A DNA stretch of 7,230 bases from JBDLSY01 sp041170585 (lineage in GTDB: Bacteria > Pseudomonadota > Gammaproteobacteria > Burkholderiales > Burkholderiaceae_C). The notes under the pieces were generated by a model. It did not search any database. It saw only the letters and a program-made list of their open reading frames with translations, and was not told the origin of the DNA. The DNA lies in contig JBEDNN010000075.1 in assembly GCA_041170585.1 (NCBI GenBank), positions 1 to 7,230 on the forward strand. Reading direction: 5' to 3'. The position numbers and the translations under genes were made by a program. This document shows, piece by piece, positions 1 through 6,641 of the stretch. How positions within the stretch are numbered: position 1 is the first letter of the stretch; every line of letters starts with the position of its first letter.

Positions 1-434
1 TTGCACAGTTATCTACCTCAAGAAATAAATGGGTCAATGGTGAGTTTGAATATGAAATGGTTCAACTCACCAAAGGCGACACCACCGCCCCGACAGGTAA
101 CTTGGCTGCAACAGTTGTAAAACACCCGACTAAAACTGGGTTTTATAACGTTAATGTAAAGGTAACGGCCAAAGACAATTACGACCCATTACCTGAAATT
201 ATGTTTAAGTCAGCACAAGATATGACAACGGGAACGAAAAATACCTCGCCATTTAATGCGGGGGCTTATACTTTAAATAAGCCAAATAACCCTGTTACGG
301 GGGCTTATCCAAGTATTATTACTTTTGCAGCCGATGCCACTGTGGCTAAACAATATAAAATCAACTATACCGTAACCGATGCGTCTGACAATAAAATTGA
401 TGTATCAACTACAGTAACTGTGCCTAAACGCTAG
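1..434 (+). CDS. C-terminal part of a probable secreted/surface protein with an Ig/HYR-like domain (5' partial)
   Basis: The frame is open from the left edge (first full codon at position 3) to the TAG at 432-434, so the gene begins outside the window; the ATG at 57 is probably internal. About 143 residues are visible. They read as a beta-sandwich repeat: a 'DTTAPTG' entry, then alternating polar/hydrophobic strands with 'VKVTAKDNYDPLPEI', and an exit strand 'YKINYTVTDASDNKID' before a short basic end (VPKR). The pairing of 'tAkDNyDp.Pei' with 'YtvtDAsdNk' is typical of HYR and related bacterial Ig-like extracellular domains. No cysteine, membrane segment or LPXTG-like anchor is present at the end. 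The domain class is inferred from pattern only. The function of the whole protein (adhesin, secreted enzyme or lipoprotein) cannot be told from this fragment. It converges with the alkB-like gene. Confidence 0.7.
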   Translation, partial: AQLSTSRNKWVNGEFEYEMVQLTKGDTTAPTGNLAATVVKHPTKTGFYNVNVKVTAKDNYDPLPEIMFKSAQDMTTGTKNTSPFNAGAYTLNKPNNPVTGAYPSIITFAADATVAKQYKINYTVTDASDNKIDVSTTVTVPKR

Positions 435-436
435 TT

Positions 437-466
437 TTTTGTAATTTTTGTATTTTGTATTTTGTA
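437..466. repeat. TTTTGTA heptamer tandem repeat
   Basis: Four copies of TTTTGTA lie just downstream of the stop codon at 434: one at 437-443, a two-base gap, then three perfectly contiguous copies at 446-466. There is no GC stem, so this is not a recognisable intrinsic terminator, although the T-rich coding strand could weaken transcription. Its 7-bp period matches the heptamer tract in the alkB/gltB spacer. Confidence 0.75.
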
Positions 467-485
467 TGTGTTTACTTTAAAACAC

Positions 486-613
486 CAGTCTGAATCAAGA
501 TTCTTTAAGATTAAAAGATAAAACAGGATTTAAAAAATCTTTAAAATCCTTAAATTCTGAAAATCTTGATTCAGTTTTTGATTTTTAAAGCTTAAAAATC
601 CTGATTCAGACTG
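486..613. mobile_element. MITE-like 128-bp inverted-repeat element, copy 1
   Basis: The ends form terminal inverted repeats of 17 bp: 486-502 (CAGTCTGAATCAAGATT) and 597-613 (AATCCTGATTCAGACTG) are reverse complements with one mismatch. A third copy of the motif at 562-574 is a perfect reverse complement of 490-502, so the left arm can pair with either of two right arms. A perfect 13-bp direct repeat, TTTACTTTAAAAC, lies on both sides (471-483 and 617-629), two or three bases from the element, and could be a target-site duplication. The inside is AT-rich and non-coding. Most of the element (490-574) is related to the repeat at 6271-6395 in inverted orientation. It lies between two convergent genes, so as RNA it could fold and act as a 3'-end or bidirectional terminator structure. 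Mobility is inferred; no transposase is present. Confidence 0.65.
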
Positions 614-650
614 TTATTTACTTTAAAACGATTTTAAAAAATATTAAAAA

Positions 651-1274
651 TTATCCTAAAAACTGTCTAAAAGTTAGGCTGATTCTAGCGTCTTTAACTC
701 TTAATTGTTTTGGAATTTGATGAAGCCAATGACTTTGCGTTTCGCCGTACATGGCTAATAATGAACCATGCTCTAAGTCAATTGATACCGTTTTTTTAGT
801 ATTTTTATGTCGCAAATCAAAGCGGCGAGTTGCACCTAAACTTAAAGAAGCGATATGGCTGTTTTTGCCTAAACCTTTCTCATCATCATGATGCCAGCCC
901 ATACCTTCACTGCCATTGTGGTATAAATTTAGTAAAACTGAATTGTAGCAAACACCTAATTTTGCCTCAACCCAGTATTTAATCTGTAAAAGTAATGCCG
1001 ACCAAGGCAACGCATGGTGATTGATACAGCTATAGTTGTAATTAAAGCCTGTATCGCCATACCATGCCACTTTACGACGAGTCGTTATATGCTTACCGAA
1101 CATAATCGCTTGATCATGTTGCCAAGGCGTTTCATATAACAACTGTTGAAAATAAGCATCGGCAATCTCTGGCTGTAAAACCATACCATAGTACTCAACA
1201 ATCCCCTGATAAGGTAAGCAATTAATCGCTTGATTATTCAAAGCGTTATTAGAAAAATCAAAAAAAAGATTCAA
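651..1274 (-). CDS. alkB: AlkB-family 2-oxoglutarate/Fe(II)-dependent dioxygenase (alkylated nucleic acid repair)
   Basis: This 207-residue cytoplasmic enzyme is expected to remove methyl groups from 1-methyladenine and 3-methylcytosine in DNA or RNA by oxidation, using 2-oxoglutarate, O2 and Fe(II). The core is complete: 'NLYHNGSEGMGWHHDDE' (116-132) carries the iron-binding H128-x-D130, the third ligand is H185 in 'HWLHQIPK', and R197 and R203 in 'RISLTFR' are the expected 2-oxoglutarate/catalytic arginines. 'SLSLGATRRFDLRHK' (143-157) is the usual strand between them. The wording is closer to the ALKBH2/ALKBH3-like subgroup than to E. coli AlkB. The start is TTG at 1274, as no in-frame ATG lies between it and the gltB start. 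An AGG (plus-strand 1281-1283) sits six bases before it, and the N-terminal text (LFFDF...LPYQGIVEYYG) fits the family. Starting at Met31 instead would remove this part. The gene is monocistronic here, divergent from gltB, with no ada-like gene nearby. Confidence 0.9.
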   Translation of the reverse strand: MNLFFDFSNNALNNQAINCLPYQGIVEYYGMVLQPEIADAYFQQLLYETPWQHDQAIMFGKHITTRRKVAWYGDTGFNYNYSCINHHALPWSALLLQIKYWVEAKLGVCYNSVLLNLYHNGSEGMGWHHDDEKGLGKNSHIASLSLGATRRFDLRHKNTKKTVSIDLEHGSLLAMYGETQSHWLHQIPKQLRVKDARISLTFRQFLG

Positions 1275-1319
1275 AGTAAGCCTGTTAAAATTGGTATTAT
1301 TTTTATACGTTATATTTTT

Positions 1320-1375
1320 CTTATTATTTATTATTTGTTGTTTGTTATTTATTGTTTATTGTTTGTTATTTATCA
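1320..1375. repeat. TTTRTTR heptamer tract in the alkB/gltB divergent spacer
   Basis: Eight consecutive 7-bp units can be read: CTTATTA, TTTATTA, TTTGTTG, TTTGTTA, TTTATTG, TTTATTG, TTTGTTA, TTTATCA. They vary almost only by A/G exchange at positions 4 and 7. The tract fills half of the 114-bp spacer between the two divergent starts and reaches the gltB ribosome-binding region, so it belongs to the 5' leader or promoter of gltB and probably lies in the upstream region of alkB. I see no convincing sigma70 promoter in the spacer. Read in frame with gltB it encodes a false hydrophobic stretch, which is why the longer gltB frame should not be used. Confidence 0.8.
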
Positions 1376-1382
1376 AAGAAAG
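1375..1382 (+). promoter_or_regulatory. Probable ribosome-binding site of gltB
   Basis: The purine run AAAGAAAG ends six bases before the ATG at 1389. It is a weak Shine-Dalgarno match but the only one suitably placed, and it supports ATG 1389 over the upstream in-frame codons. Confidence 0.4.
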
Positions 1383-1388
1383 TACATT

Positions 1389-4300
1389 ATGTCTGATACG
1401 CCATACTCTAACCCTTCAAACAGCATTCACATTGATGATGCTATTACACAGGCTAATCAGTATAGTTTGTATCATTCAAAACACGAGCACGATGCCTGCG
1501 GTGTAGGGTTTATTGCTAACTTAAAAGGTATTAAATCACACAACATCATACAGCAAGGTTTACAAATTTTAATCAACCTTGACCACCGTGGTGCAGTCGG
1601 TGCAGACGCATTAATGGGTGATGGTGCAGGTATTTTATTACAAATCCCTGATGCTTTTTTTCGTGCTGAATGGGCTAAATTGTCTATTGAATTACCACCC
1701 GCAGGTGAGTACGGCGTAGGTATGGTTTTTTTACCTAAAGAGCATGCCAGCCGATTAGCCTGTGAACAAGCTTTGGAACGTGCAGTACGGTCTGAAGGGC
1801 AACACGTATTAGGCTGGCGTACTGTTCCTGTGGATTCATCAATGCCAATGTCGCAAGCTGTACGCAATAAAGAACCGATTATTCGGCAAATATTTATTGG
1901 ACGTGGCACTGATATTATGGTCACTGATGCGCTAGAGCGTAAATTGTATGTTATTCGTAAAATGGCAAGCCATGCGATTCAAGCACTGGGTTTAGTCCAT
2001 GGACGAGAGTATTTTGTTCCTTCTATGAGTGCGCGTACTATTGTCTATAAAGGCTTATTATTGTGCAAACAAGTCGGGCAGTATTACCAAGACTTGCGTG
2101 ATGAACGTGTAACGTCAGCACTGGCTTTAGTACATCAACGTTTTTCTACCAATACATTTCCAGAGTGGCCGTTAGCACATCCCTATCGTTTGATTGCACA
2201 CAACGGCGAAATTAATACGGTCAAAGGCAATTACAACTGGCTACGCGCACGTGAAGGCGTTATGCAGTCGGCCGTATTAGGCGATGATTTACATAAGTTA
2301 TACCCTATTGTTTATGCAGGCCAAAGCGATACGGCTACATTTGATAATTGCTTAGAATTATTAGTGATGGGCGGGTACTCTATTGAACATGCCATGATGA
2401 TGATGATTCCCGAAGCATGGGAACAACACACTTTAATGGACGACTCACGCCGTGCATTTTACGAATACTACGCCGCAATGATGGAGCCTTGGGACGGGCC
2501 ATCAGCCATTGTGTTTACTGACGGCAGAAAAATTGGAGCCACCTTAGACCGTAACGGCTTACGCCCTGCCCGTTATTGCATCACTGATGATGATATGGTT
2601 ATTTTGGCATCTGAAGCCGGTGTCTTGCCAATTCCAGATAGCTGCATCAAACAAAAATGGCGCTTGCAGCCCGGTAAAATGTTTTTAATTGATTTAGAGC
2701 AAGGAAGAATTATTCAAGACGATGAACTAAAAGCACAATTGTCTAATAATAAGCCCTATAAGCAATGGATTCAAGCGATTAGAATTAAACTATCTGAATT
2801 AAATACGGGGACTGTGTCTGCAACCGTTTCTAATACCCATTTACACGAAAATATTAATACTACAAATACTACAAATACTACAAATACTACAAGTAATACA
2901 AATAATACAATCAGTTTAATTACACAACAAAAAGCATTTGGTATCACACAAGAAGATATTAAATTTTTATTAATACCTATGTTAAATACTGCCGAAGAAG
3001 CCATTGGTAGTATGGGTAATGATAGCCCTTTAGCGGTATTGTCCTCAAAAAATAAACCGTTTTATCATTATTTTAAACAATTATTTGCCCAAGTGACCAA
3101 CCCACCGATTGACCCCATTCGGGAAGCTATGGTGATGAGTTTGGTTAGCTATATTGGCCCACGCCCTAATTTATTGGATATTCATAACGTAAACCCGCCC
3201 TTGCGTTTAGAAGTATTGCAACCTATTTTAAATGCTTATGATATGACAAAGTTAGTTCATATTGAACATTTAACTGCGGGTAAATTTAAAAGCCATATTT
3301 TAGATATTACTTATCCGATCGTATGGGGCAAAGCAGGCATTGAAGCCCATTTAGCCAGTTTATGTGCCCACGCAGTAGACGCCGTTAAACGCGGTAACAA
3401 CGTACTCATCATTAGCGACCGTGCTGTTAATAGCCAACAAGTTGCTATACCTGCTTTATTAGCGACTTCAGCTATCCATCAACATTTAGTGGATGCTGGC
3501 TTACGTACCAGTACTGGATTAGTGGTAGAAACAGGGTCAGCCCGTGAAGTACACCATTTTGCATTATTAGCAGGCTATGGTGCAGAAGCAATTCACCCAT
3601 TTTTAGCATTCAATACTATTTCTGATTTAACACAATCACCTAAAACATCATTAAGCAATACAAATAATATAAATAATATAAATAATACAAATAATACAAA
3701 TGTTATAAATAATATAAATATTATTGATAATACCGAACAAGCACTGAATAATTATATAAAAGCCATCGGTAAAGGTTTACACAAAGTAATGTCTAAAATG
3801 GGTATCTCAACTTATAGATCTTATTGCGGTGCACAAATTTTTGAAGCCATTGGTTTACACGACAGTTTAATTAAAAAATATTTTCAAGGCACTACGAGTC
3901 AAATTGGTGGTTTAACTATTTTTGATATTGCTGAAGAAGCCTTACGCGTACACAATGATGCGTTTAATAACGCTTCCGTATTAAGCAATACCCTAGATAT
4001 AGGCAGTGAATATGCTTGGCGAGTGGGCGGCGAAGACCACATGTGGACACCTGATAGCATTGCTAAACTGCAACAGTCTACTAAAGCCAATAATTATCAA
4101 ACTTATCAGGAATATGCCAAACATATTAATGACCAAAGCCGCAGACACATGACTTTACGCGGTTTATTTGAATTTAAATTTGGCCAATGTACACCTATAC
4201 CACTAGACACCGTAGAATCAGCCAAAGAAATTGTTAAACGTTTTGCTACAGGTGCTATGTCTTTAGGTTCAATCTCTACCGAGGCACACACGACTTTAGC

Positions 4301-6254
4301 TGTAGCCATGAACCGTTTAGGCGGTAAAAGCAATACGGGTGAAGGCGGCGAAGACCCATTGCGTTATAGAACTGAAATGCGTACAGGCTCAAGCAATATT
4401 CAAGCGGGCGATACTGTTGCCAGTGTAATTGGTAAAGACCGCGTTGCTGCTGATATCACTTTACAAGCAGGTGATAATTTACGTAGCCGTATTAAACAAG
4501 TCGCTTCAGCACGTTTTGGTGTCAATGCAGAGTACTTAAACAGTGCAGACCAAATTCAAATCAAAATGGCACAAGGTGCAAAACCAGGTGAAGGCGGGCA
4601 ATTACCGGGTAGTAAAGTCACCGATTATATTGGTTCATTACGCTTTAGTGTACCGGGTGTAGGTTTAATTTCACCGCCGCCCCACCATGATATTTATTCT
4701 ATTGAAGATTTAGCACAACTTATTCATGATTTAAAAAATATTAATCCACGGGCAGATATTTCAGTCAAGTTAGTCTCAGAAGTCGGTGTAGGAACAGTCG
4801 CTGCTGGTGTTGCTAAAGCCAAAGCAGATCATTTAGTTATTGCAGGCCATGACGGCGGTACGGGTGCATCGCCTTTATCATCTGTAAAACATTGTGGCAC
4901 ACCTTGGGAATTAGGTTTAGCAGAAACGCAACAAACTTTAGTATTAAACGGTTTACGTAGCCGCATTACGGTACAAGCGGATGGGCAAATGAAAACGGGA
5001 CGTGATGTCGCTATTGCCGCTTTATTGGGTGCAGAGGAAATCGGTTTTGCAACTGCCCCTTTGGTGGTACAAGGCTGTATTATGATGCGTAAGTGTCATT
5101 TAAATACCTGTCCTGTGGGTGTTGCTACTCAAGACCCAGTACTGCGTGCAAAATTCCAAGGAAAGCCTGAACATATTGTTAATTTTTTCTTTTTTGTTGC
5201 CGAAGAGTTGCGTGAAATTATGGCAAAACTAGGAATACGTCACTTTAATGATTTAATCGGCCGCAGTGATTTGCTAGATATGCGTCAAGGGATTACCCAT
5301 TGGAAAGCCAAAGGTTTAGATTTTTCACGGATATTTTATACCCCCACTTCACACAATTTAGACCCCGCACAACGGTTTAAAACCCTATCACAAGACCATG
5401 CTTTAGAAAAAGCCTTAGACCATCAACTCATTGAACAATCACAAGCGGTTTTAAATTCAATACAAAACTCTGGGCTAACAGTTCGTTTTACTAGCGGTAT
5501 TAGCAATGTTAATCGCAGTGTAGGTACGATGTTATCGGGTGAAATCGCCCGTAGATTTGGTGATATTGGCTTACCTGATAACAGTATTCATATTCATTTA
5601 CAAGGGACGGCAGGACAGTCATTGGGTGCATTTTTGTCTCGCGGTATTACTTTAGATTTAGTTGGACAGGCCAATGATTATGTCGGCAAAGGTTTATCAG
5701 GCGGACGGTTAATTGTTCGTGTATCTACCCAATTTAAAGGCAGACCTGAACACAATATTATTGTAGGCAATACTGTATTGTATGGTGCAACCAGCGGTGT
5801 CAGCTTTTTTAATGGTGTGGCAGGCGAACGGTTTGCGGTACGAAACAGTGGTGCAACGGCCGTAGTTGAAGGCACAGGCGACCATGGCTGTGAATATATG
5901 ACAGGCGGTATCGTTGTTATTTTAGGCTTAACAGGGCGTAATTTTGCCGCAGGTATGAGTGGCGGTATTGCCTATATATACGATGAAGATGGTTTATTTG
6001 CCAAACGGTGTAATTTAACCATGGTCAGTTTAGAAAGACTATTGCCTGCCAATGAGCAAATTGACACAACACAGTACCATCAAAACAAAAGCGATGAAAT
6101 GCAATTAAAAGATTTAATTACAGAACATTTTAGTTTAACAGGCAGCCCACGAGCACAGTTTATTTTAGACAACTGGGCAACAACGCTGGGGCAATTTATA
6201 AAAGTATTCCCGCTAGAGTATGCAAGGGTTTTGAAAACAAAAAGTATTATTTAA
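1389..6254 (+). CDS. gltB: Glutamate synthase (GOGAT) large subunit, with two repeat-encoded inserts
   Basis: GOGAT makes two L-glutamates from glutamine and 2-oxoglutarate; with glutamine synthetase it is the main ammonium assimilation route. From ATG 1389 the product is 1621 residues, roughly 100 more than typical GltB. A 36-residue propeptide precedes Cys37 (in 'HDACGVGF'), the N-terminal nucleophile of the class II glutaminase domain (about 37-470, with R251 in 'HQRFSTNTFPEWP'). Then come the central domain (about 510-870), the FMN/2-oxoglutarate synthase barrel (about 915-1300, with 'GEGGEDPLRY', 'AKPGEGGQLPG', 'GHDGGTGASP'), the [3Fe-4S] ligands C1230, C1236 and C1241, and the GXGXG beta-helix domain (about 1390-1560). 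All key residues are present. Asn/Thr/Ile-rich inserts at 490-507 and 756-782 explain part of the extra length. The frame is open back to 1230, but that extension is repeat-derived and overlaps alkB. gltD does not follow, so the electron-donating subunit must be encoded elsewhere, or the enzyme is ferredoxin-dependent. Confidence 0.96.
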   Translation: MSDTPYSNPSNSIHIDDAITQANQYSLYHSKHEHDACGVGFIANLKGIKSHNIIQQGLQILINLDHRGAVGADALMGDGAGILLQIPDAFFRAEWAKLSIELPPAGEYGVGMVFLPKEHASRLACEQALERAVRSEGQHVLGWRTVPVDSSMPMSQAVRNKEPIIRQIFIGRGTDIMVTDALERKLYVIRKMASHAIQALGLVHGREYFVPSMSARTIVYKGLLLCKQVGQYYQDLRDERVTSALALVHQRFSTNTFPEWPLAHPYRLIAHNGEINTVKGNYNWLRAREGVMQSAVLGDDLHKLYPIVYAGQSDTATFDNCLELLVMGGYSIEHAMMMMIPEAWEQHTLMDDSRRAFYEYYAAMMEPWDGPSAIVFTDGRKIGATLDRNGLRPARYCITDDDMVILASEAGVLPIPDSCIKQKWRLQPGKMFLIDLEQGRIIQDDELKAQLSNNKPYKQWIQAIRIKLSELNTGTVSATVSNTHLHENINTTNTTNTTNTTSNTNNTISLITQQKAFGITQEDIKFLLIPMLNTAEEAIGSMGNDSPLAVLSSKNKPFYHYFKQLFAQVTNPPIDPIREAMVMSLVSYIGPRPNLLDIHNVNPPLRLEVLQPILNAYDMTKLVHIEHLTAGKFKSHILDITYPIVWGKAGIEAHLASLCAHAVDAVKRGNNVLIISDRAVNSQQVAIPALLATSAIHQHLVDAGLRTSTGLVVETGSAREVHHFALLAGYGAEAIHPFLAFNTISDLTQSPKTSLSNTNNINNINNTNNTNVINNINIIDNTEQALNNYIKAIGKGLHKVMSKMGISTYRSYCGAQIFEAIGLHDSLIKKYFQGTTSQIGGLTIFDIAEEALRVHNDAFNNASVLSNTLDIGSEYAWRVGGEDHMWTPDSIAKLQQSTKANNYQTYQEYAKHINDQSRRHMTLRGLFEFKFGQCTPIPLDTVESAKEIVKRFATGAMSLGSISTEAHTTLAVAMNRLGGKSNTGEGGEDPLRYRTEMRTGSSNIQAGDTVASVIGKDRVAADITLQAGDNLRSRIKQVASARFGVNAEYLNSADQIQIKMAQGAKPGEGGQLPGSKVTDYIGSLRFSVPGVGLISPPPHHDIYSIEDLAQLIHDLKNINPRADISVKLVSEVGVGTVAAGVAKAKADHLVIAGHDGGTGASPLSSVKHCGTPWELGLAETQQTLVLNGLRSRITVQADGQMKTGRDVAIAALLGAEEIGFATAPLVVQGCIMMRKCHLNTCPVGVATQDPVLRAKFQGKPEHIVNFFFFVAEELREIMAKLGIRHFNDLIGRSDLLDMRQGITHWKAKGLDFSRIFYTPTSHNLDPAQRFKTLSQDHALEKALDHQLIEQSQAVLNSIQNSGLTVRFTSGISNVNRSVGTMLSGEIARRFGDIGLPDNSIHIHLQGTAGQSLGAFLSRGITLDLVGQANDYVGKGLSGGRLIVRVSTQFKGRPEHNIIVGNTVLYGATSGVSFFNGVAGERFAVRNSGATAVVEGTGDHGCEYMTGGIVVILGLTGRNFAAGMSGGIAYIYDEDGLFAKRCNLTMVSLERLLPANEQIDTTQYHQNKSDEMQLKDLITEHFSLTGSPRAQFILDNWATTLGQFIKVFPLEYARVLKTKSII
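2856..2909 (+). repeat. In-frame 9-bp tandem repeat in gltB (insert 1, Asn-Thr-Thr)
   Basis: Four perfect AATACTACA units (2856-2891) are followed by AGTAATACA and AATAATACA. In the gltB frame they encode NTT four times, then SNT and NNT (residues 490-507). The tract lies after the glutaminase domain, in the linker before 'QQKAFGITQEDIKFLL', where other GltB proteins have a short variable connection. The 9-bp unit keeps the frame whatever the copy number. Confidence 0.9.
3654..3734 (+). repeat. In-frame 9-bp tandem repeat in gltB (insert 2, Asn-Asn-Ile/Thr)
   Basis: Nine 9-bp units can be read in frame, the clearest being AATAATATA (3663, 3672, 3708) and AATAATACA (3681, 3690), with diverged copies at both ends. 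They encode residues 756-782 (SNT, NNI, NNI, NNT, NNT, NVI, NNI, NII, DNT). The tract sits in the central domain between 'GAEAIHPFLAF' and 'NNYIKAIGKGLHKVMSKMG', both well conserved, so it is probably a surface loop. The units are relatives of those in the first insert. Confidence 0.88.
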
Positions 6255-6270
6255 ACATTAAGACTAAAAG

Positions 6271-6395
6271 TTTGAATCAGGATTTTCAGAATTTAAAGAT
6301 ATTCAAGATATTTAAATTATTAGGGTTTTAGGAGGGTATATTTTTATATTTTTTAAATCTTGTTTATCTTTTAATCTTAAAAATCCTGATTCAAA
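6271..6395. mobile_element. MITE-like 125-bp inverted-repeat element, copy 2
   Basis: Perfect 16-bp terminal inverted repeats: TTTGAATCAGGATTTT (6271-6286) and AAAATCCTGATTCAAA (6380-6395). It is homologous to the element at 486-613 in opposite orientation. Positions 6273-6296 match the reverse complement of 550-573 at 23 of 24 bases, and 6348-6393 match the reverse complement of 491-538 with about two substitutions and two single-base gaps. The middle (about 6300-6345) is longer and different. It starts 16 bases after the gltB stop, so it would be at the 3' end of the gltB transcript and may serve as a terminator or stabilising hairpin. A 10-bp direct repeat, TTATTTAAAC (6247-6256 and 6418-6427), surrounds it at some distance; this is weaker support for insertion than at copy 1. 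Confidence 0.65.
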
Positions 6396-6543
6396 GCAGT
6401 GTCTATAAAATAATTTTTTATTTAAACCCTACACACACGCAAAAATACCTATAATATATTGTTACGAAATAATAGAAAACAATAGGTTTATTTATTTTGT
6501 AAAATTGCTATACATTACTTGACTTTTTAAACGAATTATTAAA

Positions 6544-6603
6544 ATGACTCAATCAATCAATCAATCAATCAATCAATCCTGCGACGATGTAGGCGGTTTT
6601 TAA
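6544..6603 (+). other. Short out-of-frame leader reading frame of the phase-variable gene (current OFF register)
   Basis: ATG 6544 opens a 19-codon frame (MTQSINQSINQSCDDVGGF) that ends at TAA 6601-6603. The first 12 residues come from the tetranucleotide tract. No other ATG exists upstream in this frame, which is closed by TGA at 6520. No strong Shine-Dalgarno motif precedes the ATG. The short product is most simply explained as the abortive translation product of the OFF state of the next gene; a regulatory leader peptide is a less likely alternative. Confidence 0.6.
6549..6578 (+). repeat. TCAA/CAAT tetranucleotide tract, about 7.5 units (putative phase-variation switch)
   Basis: Seven perfect TCAA units plus TC begin two codons after ATG 6544. 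Because 4 is not a multiple of 3, each gain or loss of a unit changes which downstream frame the ATG reads. The tract is open in the frame of the long downstream gene too (open from 6543, after TAA at 6540-6542). The same CAAT tetramer, encoding SINQ, drives phase variation of lic genes in Haemophilus influenzae. Confidence 0.9.
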
Positions 6604-6641
6604 AGTGTCGCCGAAGTTTTGCAACCCAGTTCATTAAAACA

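Noticed and set aside
1230..1388. A 53-codon upstream extension of gltB with a strongly hydrophobic stretch resembling a membrane anchor
   Set aside because: The hydrophobic residues are translated from the TTTRTTR heptamers, the segment overlaps alkB, and GltB is a soluble enzyme that needs only a short propeptide before Cys37.
1291..1506. Small plus-strand frame with a hydrophobic N-terminus
   Set aside because: It is the heptamer tract read in another frame, continuing out of frame into gltB.
1472..1924. Minus-strand 150-codon frame inside gltB
   Set aside because: It lies opposite well-conserved GltB glutaminase sequence and has no recognisable domain; an antisense shadow.
2771..3004. 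Minus-strand frame coding a valine/phenylalanine-rich membrane-like stretch
   Set aside because: It is the complement of the 9-bp repeat of gltB insert 1; repeat-generated low complexity, not a gene.
3899..4333. Two small minus-strand frames inside gltB
   Set aside because: Both are opposite conserved FMN-domain and central-domain coding sequence and show no protein-like motif.
5678..5875. Minus-strand 65-codon frame inside gltB
   Set aside because: It is opposite the conserved GXGXG domain; shadow of the real gene.
6450..6455. TATAAT hexamer upstream of the phase-variable gene as a -10 box
   Set aside because: No acceptable -35 hexamer lies 16-18 bases upstream, and such hexamers are expected by chance in this AT-rich spacer.
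6519..6524. TTGACT as a -35 box close to ATG 6544
   Set aside because: A matching -10 would fall on the start codon and no TATAAT-like sequence is there.
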